A stretch of 64,000 bases of DNA, taken from assembly GCA_949752735.1 (NCBI GenBank), contig OX457051.1, forward strand, positions 2,778,629-2,842,628, read 5' to 3'. Origin of the DNA: Lumbricus terrestris. Lineage: Eukaryota; Annelida; Clitellata; Crassiclitellata; Lumbricidae. Below the pieces are notes generated by a model that worked only from the letters and a program-made list of their open reading frames with translations, had not been told where the DNA came from and did no database searches. Shown here piece after piece: positions 1 through 10,747 of the stretch. How positions within the stretch are numbered: position 1 is the first letter of the stretch; each line of letters begins with the position of its first letter. Both the position numbers and the translations under genes were made by a program.

Positions 1-199
1 TAAACACGGATATTCGGTTCAATTGCGACCTGAACTCTATGTCAACCCTCCAACTTTATGCACATTGTATATGCTAAAGTATGATCCGTGCATCATTTTC
101 TCTGCTACACAAGGCAATCCATTTTACGTTGGAAAATAGTAATCAGCTATCTTTTCATGGCCCCAAGAGACAACAATGCAAGTAACCAACACTTGTCGC

Positions 200-294
200 T
201 AGCAATAATTATTTACCGGACACAGCCATGTCCGGTAATGTCTGAAATTTCTGACCGGACAGTTTGTGTAAATACCGGACGCCTGGCAACCCTA
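200..294 (-). mobile_element. hAT-like transposon terminus (partial)
   Basis: The stretch carries several CCGGAC/GTCCGG words and ends in GGCAACCCTA, so on the - strand it begins TAGGGTTGCCAGGCGTCCGG. That start resembles hAT-type terminal repeats, and a related start (TAGGGCTGCCAACCGTCCCG) occurs at 45877. No partner terminus or target duplication was found, so this is a remnant and the class is tentative. Confidence 0.35.
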
Positions 295-739
295 GTGGTG
301 AAAACTTTTGTAACAGTAGTGGCCTACATGAGAATATATATAGGCCTAGTAATCTTACATTCTATAGGACCTTCATGAAGCCTTCATAACATAAATGTTT
401 TAATCTGTCAAATTATACTGGAGTAAAAATGTTATTTTGAGAAGGAGTTCATTCTAAGTCATACAAATAAGAGAAAATTATCATAAATCGTAGTACTTAG
501 GGTCTTTGATCTATTAATTTTGTCTTTAAGTCTAGACATCAAATGCATGATACAAACTCAACTGACAAATGGGTTAAGTCTAGTAGACAGAGATTAAAGA
601 GTTTTTCAATCTTTTCGCAAGCAGGTTAATCATGGTGGATACAATGGGCTAATTAATGAAAAGACTATTAGGCTACTCAATTTGGTATTTCTTTGGCAGA
701 GGTTGATTGGTTTGAAGTTGAATGATTGTGTGTTATGGA
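295..739. other. Unassigned sequence
   Basis: AT-rich sequence with no convincing coding frame or repeat structure. It precedes the first recognisable part of the + strand LINE. Confidence 0.4.
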
Positions 740-1396
740 TAAACCGTGTGCTGCTTACACCTGCTTCATGGATACCTATAAAGACCTTTATAATCAGAAC
801 TTCCCAGTGATAACTAATAGAAAAAATCGGTTGTCCTAATGTAAAACAACCCTGGATGACCAGTGCATTACTCAAATTCTGCCAAAAAAATCAAGACTTT
901 ACTCCAAATATCTGAAAAATTCCAGTGATTATAATAAAGCCATTTTTGTTAAATACCGGAATAAGTTCAAACAAATCAGGAAACATGCTGAGAAAATGTA
1001 CTATACAAACAGGTTCCAGAAATGTGAAAATGATCTTTAAAAAAATTGGAGAACCATAAGGCTATTATTACCTAATAACGATAATTTTCCCACCCCTGAC
1101 ACATTCAAAATAAATGGAGTAGATGTCTCTAATAGACTAGAAATCGCTAATAAATTTAATGATTACTTTTGGACACATTGGACCGACATTAGCTGCCAAA
1201 ATTAGTGACAACTCAGAAACATTTGATACATTTTTAAAGGACTCGTAGAGTTCTTCTTTTGGACTTTTGCCTACCATCAACCATGAAGTCACTGATGTTG
1301 CAAAACAAGTAAGAACAACTTTCAGTTTGGGTATGGACGATATTAGTCCTAAGTGTTGTAAAAGCCACAATTCAGTTTATTGCCGAACCTCTAGCT
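740..1396 (+). pseudogene. Decayed LINE, piece 1 (linker between endonuclease and RT)
   Basis: Frame-shifted + strand translation matches the endonuclease-to-RT linker of the better preserved LINE at 6000-8990. Shared features include an NVKQPWMT-like stretch near 850, followed by KYRNKFKQIRKHAEKMYY near 950-1000 and LKNWRTIR near 1040. In-frame stops and frameshifts show it is dead. The piece ends at the target duplication CTCTAGCT of the inserted hAT-like element and resumes at 2667. The 5' part is missing or unrecognisable. Confidence 0.65.
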
Positions 1397-2658
1397 CAGC
1401 GGTTCTCAACCTTTTTAGTGCGGCGACCCCTTGGTAACATTTCTAAAGTTGTGACGACCCCAAGAACAAAATTTATTGACTTCCCCCACACTGCATTTTT
1501 TTACCATTGTCCAATGTTATGCATTTCACGTCATACGTAGAAAACAAACACTGCTTGGAAACTATGTGAGGTTTCCTGGTTCTTGAGTTCTGAGAGCTAC
1601 CTATTCATTAGATTGAAGTTGAAGTTTCAAAAGTCTATTCAGCTTGTGAAGTTTCGACAGCTTTCTCTATGCATGCCGCAACTAATAAACTTAAATAACA
1701 GGCTACTCTGAAAATTAGTCGATCATTTCTCTTTTCTTAACACTCATTTCACATAGCTGATTCTATTGGGAGGCTATCAGTTTCATAAAATTTACATAAT
1801 ATGTTCTTTATGATTGCGCCGAAATGGGGAGTGGTTTGATCGAGAGGCACATCCCATCTCCATTGTTGGCAATTTTTTTTAAATTTCCACACTGCAATAG
1901 TAGCATTTCAGGCTGTCATTTTAGTGAAATTGCTAATCATTTCAGTGCTTAAGACTTCAGAAGTGGCTCCCTTCCATTGTTCAAAATTGTTTCAATTTCC
2001 ACACTGCAATGGTCGCATTGATGTTGATGTTGTCTCAAGAAAATTTCTCATAATTTCCGTGCTGAAAGACCTAAGATTTCTCATAATTTCCGTGCTGAAA
2101 GACCTCAGATTTCAATAAATGTCCCCTACTCATTGTTTAATTTTTTATTTGGCCATCGTAATTATAGCACCTAAATCTGGCATTTAAAAAGTTTCATTAT
2201 GGATAAACAGCGGATAACACTGTATAAATTTATCATGAATATTAATAAATATTTTGGAAATATCGGGGCACTGAAAAAATATTATAAGCAGCTTGATCCC
2301 CCACCACATTTTGGGGACCAATCCAAGTTTTCGCCCACGTGCTACATAGGCATCACTAGCCGACAGCATAGTTTCTTTGAGCAAACCAGACATTGTTTAG
2401 GCTAATTTGTTAGAAGAATGGTTAAAGTGGAATTTAAATTTGAAAACTGAAATGGCAAACTTGAAATTAGCTGCTGCAAGCTAACGAATGAATCAAAGGA
2501 AAAGCATAAGTGAACATTTATTTTAAGTTGCTATAGTGTGGTAGATAACGTTGAAATTGCTATAACATCTTTTGCAAATTTCTGAGGGCTCAGGCGACCC
2601 CTGGCAAATCGTCAGGCGACCCCCATGGGGGTCGCGACCCACAGGTTGAGAACAGCTG
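1397..2658. mobile_element. hAT-like non-autonomous element with SPIN-like ends
   Basis: The ends are CAGCGGTTCTCAACC and GGTTGAGAACAGCTG, inverted copies with one mismatch. Just inside come GCGACCCC-rich sequences (left) and GGTCGCGACCC (right), as in the SPIN/Charlie group of hAT elements. A perfect 8-bp target duplication CTCTAGCT flanks it (1389-1396 and 2659-2666). Internally there are short direct repeats, such as TTTCTCATAATTTCCGTGCT twice near 2045-2090. No transposase frame is visible in the 1262 bp, so it would need a transposase in trans. It interrupts the + strand LINE. Confidence 0.85.
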
Positions 2659-2666
2659 CTCTAGCT

Positions 2667-2814
2667 CAAATTATAAATAGTTCATTCTCTACTGGCATCA
2701 TCCCAGCAGAAATTAAAATTGCTAAGGTCATACCTTTGTATAAATCAGGTGAAATATACAAAATAAATAACTATCGACCCATCTCTATACTTCCATTTTT
2801 CCCCAAGTCCTTTG
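2667..2814 (+). pseudogene. Decayed LINE, piece 2 (start of RT domain)
   Basis: Translates in one frame to an RT start: IINSSFSTGIIPAEIKIAKV, then a lysine/glycine turn and NNYRPISILPFFPKS. This is the conserved CR1/Jockey-type block before the catalytic palm. It continues piece 1 across the hAT insertion and is cut again at 2814 by the 1219-bp element. Confidence 0.8.
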
Positions 2815-4033
2815 CAGTGTTATTTCTATTAACTGAAACTGTAACTGAAATAGCAGAATAACTGAAAAATCTATGCCAGTTAACTGTAACTGAAACTGAA
2901 ACTGAAAAATGTTTAATAACTGAAACTGTAATAGAAACTGACAAACAATAACTGTATAACTGAAGAATCAAAAGGAGTTAACTTGAAAATAAAACAAGTG
3001 CTTTTTTACTTACTTATTGAACGGAAATTCTACTCTACTAAACGTTAAGTTTTCTATGTTCATTTCACCTCCGGTTCCTGTCCCTTTCCTATTCCTTTCC
3101 TGCTCAGGCTTGCAGAGCTAGCCAGAATATTGAAGCCATTTGGGGAGCAGACAGATGCAATGCAAACAGACACTCTTGCACTCTCCAACATTATTCCATG
3201 CCTTAGAGCTTTCCTTGAACCTCCAATATCCAACAGTCTGCAAGACACTTGCTGTTTCTCTACTTCGATCTTTACGTCTACGGTTCGCAGTGTTCTTAGA
3301 TCCTACTTCTGTGTCCTTCGATCCACTTCCGTCTGCTGCCTGCCTACTGGATCCCACTGTGTCATCAACAATGGGTCGAGATGACACGGCTTTTTTCTCC
3401 CTAGTTTCGTATCTATTATATCGTATCTATACATTTCTCACAACATAACTATTCAGAGGCGTTCTCAGCACGGAAACTTCGGGGGAGAAGAAATGCCTTT
3501 AAAGAACATGAGACCAATGAAGAAACTTGTCATTAGTTGAGCCCTTACTGCCCCTTAGTGTATAGTATAGTAGTATGTTTGACTAATGCCTTTCTATAAC
3601 ATTTGTAATTCTGCTATTACATGACAAGTTGATCAATCACTTTGAGGGATGTTTCACTCGTTATCTTTTGGTTTGTGAACATTATGTGAATTCCATTGTT
3701 TTTATTGTAAGTTATAATATGTTGACACTGTTGGCATGTCATGAAAGGCACTTACATATAAAATACTTCTTTAAAATGTTTTGCAGGCCGAAAGTGCACA
3801 GACGCAACTTTGCGCAATATGTGTGACTGTGATCAGTGTCTTAGTAGTTGTGACGTTTGAATATACACGTAATAACTGTAACTGAAACTGTAACTGAAAA
3901 ATAAGAAATAACTGTAACTGAAACTGAAAAATCTCATTGCAGTTAACTGTAACTGAAACTGTAACTGAAAAATAAAAAAATAGATAACTGTAACTGTAAC
4001 TGTAACTGAAAAACCATAACTGAAATAACACTG
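2815..4033. mobile_element. 1219-bp hAT-like non-autonomous element, copy 1
   Basis: The ends are CAGTGTTATTTC and GAAATAACACTG, perfect 12-bp inverted repeats. They are flanked by the 8-bp duplication GTCCTTTG (2807-2814 and 4034-4041). About 120 bp at each end is made of short degenerate repeats of AACTGTAACTGAAA, in the same orientation at both ends. The centre (about 3060-3830) is unique sequence without a convincing transposase. A second copy of the same length lies at 52549-53767, differing at only a few bases by eye. The 8-bp duplication and CAGTG start suit hAT. Confidence 0.85.
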
Positions 4034-4041
4034 GTCCTTTG

Positions 4042-4456
4042 AAAGAATCGTGTTTAACAGATTGATGGATTATTTTCTTAAAATGAATGTACTATCATCT
4101 AATCAATATGGTTTCCAAAAGCAACATTCCACATATATGGCACTCTTGGAAATACAATGTAAAATCTTAGAATCTATGGATAGGCCTAACCGAGAATTTT
4201 TTCTAGGAATATTTTTTGATCTATCCAAGGCCTTTGATACTGCAAACCACAAAATTTTATTACAAAAACTTGAACACTATATGGTATTGGAGGGGTAAGT
4301 AAGGCATGGATTTATGATTTTCTTAACAACAGATCGCAACATGTTTATTTTAAAGGTCATTTATCTGTTGGCAAACCCATCATTTGTGGAGTAATGCAGG
4401 GCTTAATTCTGGGGCCATTATTATTTCTAATAATTATATGTAAATGACCTGACTAC
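4042..4456 (+). pseudogene. Decayed LINE, piece 3 (RT palm)
   Basis: The + strand frame shows LSSNQYGFQKQHSTYMALLE, then FFDLSKAFDTANHKILL (RT motif A, with the catalytic Asp in FDLSKAFD), and after a frameshift GVMQGLILGPLLFL (motif B). The element is interrupted at 4456 by a 5.1-kb hAT-like insertion and resumes at 9585 with the motif C region. Frameshifts near 4295 and 4435 make it inactive. Confidence 0.8.
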
Positions 4457-4734
4457 TAGGGTGGTTCCATCGACAATGGGAACTTTTGAAGTTGTTTCTT
4501 CTTTATTCTCCAACTCACCATTTGGTGATACGACTTATAGAGACTCTTTATCCAAAATATTTTCCAATTCCAAACGTATTTAGGACTGGCGCGAACCAGT
4601 TGAAGTTTAGATGGTTGCGCATATTCCGACAATTTCTTACTAATGACTAATGAACCAATTTGCTAATTACTTTTTAGTATAAAATTTGTCTTGATCAGTA
4701 AATCAATCAGTCAATCAATCATTCAATCAATCAG

Positions 4735-5070
4735 AATTTATATATCGCCCCTTCAAGATACCTACTCAGAGACGCTCCCGGCAAGGATCAAGCAAAAAAC
4801 AGTCTTCGACCGTTTTTAAAACTGAAAACAGTTTGAAAGGTGTTGAATACTCAGGCTCCAGGTTGTTGGACCAACTAAAGAGAAGGAATGGCACTGCATG
4901 GTCAAAGTATGAGTGAAAGTAACCATTGAGTCACCACTAACAGCAGAGTGCAGTGCGCGGAGGCCTATGCAAGTGAAAAGTGGGAGGCAGAGCGCATGCA
5001 GATAAGACGGTGCTTAGCCTGATAGGCATCGCCACGCAAAAGATGCAGTCCTGAATGAAATGTGCTGCGG
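4735..5070 (-). mobile_element. L2/CR1-type LINE 3' fragment
   Basis: TATATCGCCCCTTCAAGATA followed by CCTACTCAGAGACGCTCCCG is the antisense of the 3' end shared with the LINEs at 34682, 47640 and 51600. The adjoining AATC-rich tail (about 4700-4735) is the 3' microsatellite. The remaining text (AGGCAGAGCGCATGCAGATAAG) is eroded RT C-terminal sequence. Confidence 0.65.
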
Positions 5071-5999
5071 GAAAAGAAAGGCTAAACAGTTGAGTACCAA
5101 GTCAGGCTGCTACTCCAAGTTGTTTAGTTGGTAGTGCCACTAAATTTTTTAAGACTTCCGAAAACGGCGTGTGCTCATTGTCGGAAAAAGAATTAGGTTG
5201 AGAGCTCCTAAATTTAGCATGCCACCACAGCAAATCTGAAATCATGTTGGAGAAGGTCTTAGGTCCATATGATACATCCACGTTTTTCCAATATGGAGCA
5301 ATCAAGTCGCTTTAAAGATTTATGGCCCATTACATATCAGGCCACCTTTTCCACACCCACAGAGGATGAGCAGATGACGACCAGGTCCCATGGAAGGACG
5401 AGGTTAATGAGTTTGCGGTGATGATTACTGATAAACTTCTTGAGCTATCTGCCATTTTCTCGGTGACATTCCACCACATCGAATATGTTTTCGCTATCCA
5501 GCAGCTGTGCGTCAGTCTTTATGATGGTCACAGCCATTTACACATTTAAAATGTGGATGTTGCTCTCACAATATGAACCTTGACACGGTCTGCTGCCAGT
5601 ATCAACGAAATCACGGAAGTCTCGTGTCTTTCGTGTGGCGAACAAGTCTGGAAATATCTGAAGGAAGTGTCACTCTATGACTCACATGATATTATAATAC
5701 CAAGTAGGCCTGCTTGCTGTTTACAGAGCGCAGCGTCAACATTTTCTCCCAAAAATAACACGAATTTACTATCCATGCCGTCCACCGACAAGAACAGGGA
5801 CGTTGCTAAGGTTGCCTCAAAACGCGTCATTTAGTTTTCACTTCTAGGACTTGCCTGAGTTGCTGGTTGGGCTTGCGTTATTTGACGATCATTTTTAAGT
5901 GGATGAGAATAGACTCATGGCAATGGCCCTAAACGAAAATTCAGGTTCTGTGAGATCATTCTAACGAATCCCACCATACAATGAACCTGTAGCAAAACA
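5071..5999. other. Unassigned interior of the 5.1-kb element
   Basis: Several short frames exist on both strands (for example 5102-5305 on - and 5580-5834 on +), but none shows a domain I recognise. It may be the remains of a transposase or an older insertion. Confidence 0.35.
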
Positions 6000-8990
6000 G
6001 GACTCAATTCAATTCAATTCAATTCAATTCATTTTATTGCAACCATCAACATACACAATAGACATAGTATAACATGCTTCACATAATCGGATGGCAACAA
6101 GGAAGGCCCTAAGGGATGAATATCCCGCTAACAGGGACACCTAATTACATATCAATTTTAACAGATGGCTAGACGGTTGACATAATGAATTGAACAATAG
6201 GCAAGAAAGAACAGCATAAGATGAAAATTAATGTAGTAAACTTAACTAAAGAACGCAAAACAAACACAAAAATAATAATAAAATCTAATAAAATAAAATC
6301 AGTGCCTACAAGGTTAAATATCTTTGCAGTCATTAACCAAATAGTTGCGCAGTAGTGTTTTTGCCCTTTGTAAACTGGAAGCTTGTTGAACATGATTAGG
6401 AAACGAGTTCAAAATACCTGGTCCAGTATATTTAATATGGAATCTTCTTGAATTTAAACGAGCGGATATGGCTCGATAATGAGAAGAGTTCCTAGTAGAA
6501 TAGTGGTGTATTTCAGATCCTTTTTGGAAGTACCCTGCAAAGTTAAGGGAAAGAAGATCATGGGTGAACCGATACATAAAGATTCCTATCTGAAAAGTCA
6601 TTATTTGGTGAAATTTTAATAAATTTAATGATTGGAATAAAGGACTTGAGTGAATAAAAGGCTTAACTCCAGCTATGATACGTATTGCACGTTTTTGGAG
6701 AAGTACTAATTTATTGAGCCTGGATTTATATGTAGATGCCCAAACTAAATTACAGTATGAGAGATAAGGATATATTAATGAGTAGTACAATTTAACACGA
6801 ATAGTGGGGGGGGAGTATATGGGAGGTTCGACGAAGGATACCAACACTTTTTGCAACCTTGGCAGAGATATATTTAATATGATCATTCCATGTGAGGTGT
6901 TGATCTATGCGCACACCAAGAAATTTAGTGGAGCTAACCTGCGTTATGGAGGTATCATTAATAGACAGTTGCAATTCATTCTGGGGGCACATCTTTTTAT
7001 TAGTTCGAAATAGCATAAAGTTAGTTTTATCTATGTTTAAGGAGAGTCTATTAGCAGAGAACCATTCGGCTATGAAGACAAGCTCATTGTTTACTGTTTG
7101 TATTAGACTCTGGTAGGATTTATGAGAGTGAAAGACATTTGTATTGTCAGCAAACAGGATGAATGAAAGAGTAGGAGATATATTAGGCAAGTCATTAATG
7201 TATAGAAGAAAAAGCAAGGGTCCGAGATTAGAACCTTGGGGTACTCCATATCTAACAACTCTTAAGTCTGAGAGAGCTCCATTGCAGGAAACGCACTGGA
7301 GACGTCTTTCAAGATAACTGGCAAACCAAGCTAATTGGACGCCTCTGATGCCATAATTAGCTAATTTTTTTAATAGGATCTCATGATTCACAGTATCAAA
7401 GGCCTTTGCTAAATCGAAGAAGATACCAATAGAATATTCATTGTTTTCAAAGGCCTTAGAAATTTTGTCATACATATCAATTAAAGGCATAAAAGTAGAT
7501 CGACCAGATTGAAAGCCATATTGGTATGGAAAAATAATATGAAATTTTTCTACATATTTATTGAGCCTATCATGCATTATTTTTTCAAAATACTTGGCAA
7601 AAAAAAGAATGGATATGGGCCTATAGTTAGAAGGGTTCTCCCTGTCACCCTTTTTAAAAATAGGGACTATTTTTGCAATTTTTATAGCGTCAGGTACAAC
7701 TCCAGTGTTAAGGGAGCAATTAATTATTTCAGCTAGTTGGGTTGCGATAGGAGAAATGCAAGAATTAGCAATATGGGGGTCGATATCATCAACGCCACGG
7801 CTGTGACTGTCGTGGATTAAGTGGCTCAAGTTATTTAGTTCCTCGGGTGAAGTAGGAACCAATCCAAAAGAATAAGGAAGTGGCGGGTCAAGGTACTTGT
7901 TAAAAGGAGATTTAGGAGCGGGAATTTGTTTGGCAAGATTATGAGCGATGTCGGAGAAAAGATTATTAAAAGTATTAGCCATCATTTTAGGGTCATCATT
8001 TCTTATTCCATTGATTTTAAGTGCTTCAATTTTAATATGTTGTTCATCCATTTTAATTATACTTCGAATGAGGGTCCAAGTTTTCTTTAAATTATTAACA
8101 TGCTTGGTAAATTCGACAGCATAGTAATGCTTTTCAGCCTTCGTTCTAATTGTTTTAAATTTATTTCTGTAAGAAACAAACTTATTTTTATTGGCGAGGG
8201 TAGGGACCTTTACATATTTTAAATGAAGTTTAGCTTTTTTCTTACTAGATTTGAGAAGTCCAGGAGTCATCCAGGGTTGTTTAAGTATGGGTTTTCCTTT
8301 ATTTATATTAGTTTTTATTGGAAACGCCTTATCATAGTTTCTTTTATATTCTTTCATAAACAAGTCATATGCTTTGTTAGCATCTTTCAAGCGACAGCTT
8401 TCAAAAATAGGAGTCCAGTCTGCTTCAGAAAGATAATTGCTAAAATTAGCCCTTCCTTCTTCGTTAATAATTCGGGATTCCTCAAATGAGGAGTTCCTAG
8501 AGCTAGGTATTTCAAAATCAAAGGAGGTTAAGACAGGCAAATGATCAGAGATATCAGATACAACAATCTTAGAATCAATAATATTAGACCAGGCGTTTGT
8601 GAAAATGTTATCAATTAGCGTTGAGGAATGAGTGGTAATTCTTGTGGGTCTGGTAATGGTCGGGAGAAGATTATAGGAGGACATACTATCGAAAAAGGAA
8701 CTAGTGCCAAAGTGATCCCCAACTTTAAGCAGGTCAATGTTAAAGTCACCCAAAATTATCATGTGTTTGCAATTTTGGACAATAACTGTTCAAGTTCAAG
8801 AGTGAACTCCTCCAAACTATTTCCTGGGGGTCTATATATAGATCCAATTAGACTCCACAATATATTTCCGTCGTTAAATCACTCATGACATTCTTCAACT
8901 CTTTGGAACTGTTTGATGACTTTTACATTATGATCCAAGCCCATATAATTATTGGAGCTCGAATGTAATAAAAGAGCCATTTTTGATTAT
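6000..8990 (-). mobile_element. CR1/Jockey-like LINE, 5' truncated
   Basis: Non-LTR retrotransposon read on the - strand. The 3' end is an AATTC repeat (6003-6030). The coding region runs from part of the endonuclease through RT to a C-terminal domain. The 5' end fades near 8990, so the N-terminal endonuclease part is lost. It sits inside the 5.1-kb hAT-like element and is related to the decayed + strand LINE that this hAT interrupts, so two related LINEs lie in opposite orientation here. Confidence 0.8.
6314..8762 (-). pseudogene. LINE ORF2: endonuclease C-part, reverse transcriptase
   Basis: Reading from 8762, the first frame gives about 650 residues. ILGDFNIDLL and SDHLPVLTSFDF at the start are endonuclease C-terminal motifs, with the catalytic GDFN and SDH. 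The RT follows, with NYRPISILFFAKYFEKI, FFDLAKAFDTVNHEIL (motif A) and GVPQGSNLGPLLFLLYINDL (motif B). Motif C is FADN where FADD is expected, so the second catalytic Asp is Asn (codon near 7148). A run of C on the - strand near 6805-6813 marks a frameshift, after which the C-terminal part continues in another frame to 6314 (LYYSLIYPYLSYCNLVWAST). Both changes predict an inactive enzyme. Confidence 0.85.
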
Positions 8991-9576
8991 CAAATCCGTT
9001 AAAGTGGTTAACTGTATCGCTGAAGTTGAGTAGACAATTCAGTTAAAAAATTTAACTCTTTGCTAGCACAAAGTGCAGAACAAAGGCAGTCTTCTGGCTA
9101 CAGGTCGGAGGGAAACACAAGAGGCAATGCTATGAGTCAACCAAGACGGCAACCATCTAGTTGGTAACAATCGAATGACTGACAAATTCATCGGAAAATA
9201 TTGTTATTCTCGGCTACATTTTCATGACATTGTTGTCTTCTAATTTTTGCAGTCAATGTCTTAAAACAATCAAAAATTTACTCATTCCGACATGACTGTA
9301 GTAACATTAGTTAGAAAATTAATTAAATTAAATAGGCCTACCTCAAAATTTGTGGTTGACTAGTATGCACTTATTACTAACATTGCCGTGTGCCGATGTC
9401 TTGATAAGTTCGATGAAAACCATTACGAAATTAGGAAAATTTCGTCACCTCCGCACCAGTCCTAAATATTAATATTTTCTTATAATTTTTTAACTGTGAC
9501 CTACTAGCACCTGGCGTCACCAAATGGTGGGTTTTAGAACAAATTTAAACCACTTCCAATTTTTAGAACCACCCTA
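8991..9576. other. Right flank of the 5.1-kb element
   Basis: Non-coding sequence of the hAT-like element between the LINE and the right terminus. The last 120-150 bp mirror the left end. No transposase motif is recognised. Confidence 0.5.
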
Positions 9577-9584
9577 CTGACTAC

Positions 9585-9650
9585 TACCACCAATGTGTTT
9601 CACTATATTGTTTGCTGATGAGACGAATGCCTTTAATTGTATGCGCGCAC
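9585..9650 (+). pseudogene. Decayed LINE, piece 4 (RT motif C)
   Basis: A short + strand frame reads TILFADETNAFN, the motif C region (FADD-type, here FADE) that follows motif B in piece 3. It is the continuation of the LINE cut at 4456. It is cut off by the SINE that starts near 9653. Confidence 0.65.
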
Positions 9651-9652
9651 TT

Positions 9653-9857
9653 GTTATAACGCCTCTTCCAGCCCTCAACCGCTACTCAGAGGCGCTCCCG
9701 ACTACAGCGCGGACACTGCATCGAAGTTTCACGCCGAAGCGCTGAGCAATTGCGAGTGAAGGACTTGCCCAAGGTCCCTACGCGGCGAGGTGGATTCGAA
9801 CCTCGAACCTTCCGACTTCAAGGTAACGACGCCACCACTATACCATCGTGCCCCACA
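9653..9857 (-). mobile_element. tRNA-derived SINE with L2-type 3' tail
   Basis: On the - strand it starts with a tRNA-like head GGGGCACGATGGTATAGTGG (box A region). Box B, GGTTCGAATCC, follows about 45 bp later. After a short body the tail reads GGGAGCGCCTCTGAGTAGCG and then GGAAGAGGCGTTATAAC. This matches the 3' terminal stem-loop of the L2-type LINEs in this window (for example 47588-47625). The head suggests pol III transcription, and the tail suggests mobilisation by the partner LINE. It is not a functional tRNA gene. Confidence 0.75.
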
Positions 9858-10300
9858 TCTGATATCTATCTATATCTATAAGAAAGGATGTGGCTATGTA
9901 TGTATGTATATTTGTATGCATGTATATTTGTCCAGAATGCACGCTCACAGTTTTTGAGCTTTTCACTCCAAACCTTCACTAATGTGTAGGTCTCGGCACG
10001 AGACGCAAAGGCGAGGGGTTGGCGATTCCCTACCACCATGGGGGCCAGGGTGGGGGCGAAACCCCCAATTTTTTCTAAAAAAACCGCAGCTATTGGTTTG
10101 ATTTTTTTCCTAGATAGAGGTCCATCAGAACCCCCGGATCAGTGGTTGGCAAATCTCTACCACCAGGGGTCAGGGTGCGGGGTCAAAAACACTGATTTTT
10201 GCTATAAATTTTTAATCGCTTGTAACGTATAAAAGCAGTCATTTTCGCCGTTTTAAAGGTGTCTAATGTTAGCTCTTTTGCAAATACGAATTTCACGGGT
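9858..10300. repeat. Unclassified repeat with ~126-bp tandem units
   Basis: Begins with TATG/TATT-rich sequence (9895-9930). A unit starting GGTTGG and containing CCTACCACCA and CAGGGTG appears at about 10018 and again at about 10143. Both copies end in a T-rich stretch. No coding sequence is recognised. Confidence 0.5.
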
Positions 10301-10304
10301 CGCT

Positions 10305-10482
10305 TACCGGAAGAGGCGGGGGTGAGGGAGGGTGGGGTGGTAGGGGGTGGAGGGGTGGGGATGGAGTTGGGGGTTGGCGGGGTGGGCTTCGAGGGTTGGG
10401 GTGGAGGTTGAGGGGTGAGAAGGGAATGAGGGGTGGGGGTGGGATGGCCTGGGGGTCGATGGGTGAGGTTTGGGGTTGGAAA
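10305..10482 (+). repeat. G-rich tract, possible G-quadruplex region
   Basis: About 170 bp of strongly G-biased sequence on the + strand, with many GGG and GGGG runs separated by one to five bases (GGGGTGGTAGGGGGTGGAGG and similar). Such spacing permits G-quadruplex folding. The proline-rich reading frames on the opposite strand follow from base composition. Confidence 0.6.
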
Positions 10483-10609
10483 ATTCATTAAACTGGTATA
10501 AGGGCTCGTATAAATTATGTGGCACTAGGCTAAAGCAAGAAATCGTGCTTCCCCTTCCTCAGTTTCAACGCGTAGGCGCTGTTGGCTTAGTTCAGGTATT
10601 TGATTCTCG

Positions 10610-10747
10610 GGCTAGCAGGGTTCGTACATCAAGACCAATTCAAACGCAGGGTCCGTACATCAGGACCAATTCAAACGCGTGGTCCGTACATTATTGGACC
10701 AATTCAAACGCGGAGTCCTTATATAAGGACCAATTCAAACGCGTCGT
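10610..10747 (+). repeat. Tandem repeat, ~31-36 bp, four units with internal hairpin
   Basis: Four units of the form GGTCC-GTACATCA-GGACC-AATTCAAACGCG. The GGTCC/GGACC pair inside each unit can form a small stem. The loop sequence varies (GTACATCA, GTACATTATT, TTATATA) while the paired arms change in step (for example GTCCTT...AAGGAC). Confidence 0.65.

Larger units (their letters stand above)
4457..9576. mobile_element. 5.1-kb hAT-like element with long imperfect inverted ends
   Basis: Starts TAGGGTGGTTC and ends GAACCACCCTA, flanked by the 8-bp duplication CTGACTAC (4449-4456 and 9577-9584). The inverted similarity reaches well inside: CACCATTTGGTGAT near 4518 pairs with GTCACCAAATGGTG near 9520, and TTTAGGACTGGCGC near 4578 pairs with a CCAGTCCTAAAT word near 9458. 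The ends therefore extend about 120-150 bp. Much of the interior is other retroelements (4735-5070 and 6000-8990). No intact transposase was recognised in the remainder. Confidence 0.8.

Noticed and set aside
3060..3390. Possible transposase zinc-finger frame in the 1219-bp element
   Set aside because: Short overlapping frames on both strands without a conserved Cys/His pattern or catalytic motif.
9780..9857. Functional tRNA gene
   Set aside because: It has boxes A and B but no convincing cloverleaf acceptor pairing, and it continues into a LINE-derived tail, so it is a SINE head.
10183..10525. Proline/threonine-rich reading frames on the - strand
   Set aside because: They are the translation of a G-rich low-complexity tract.
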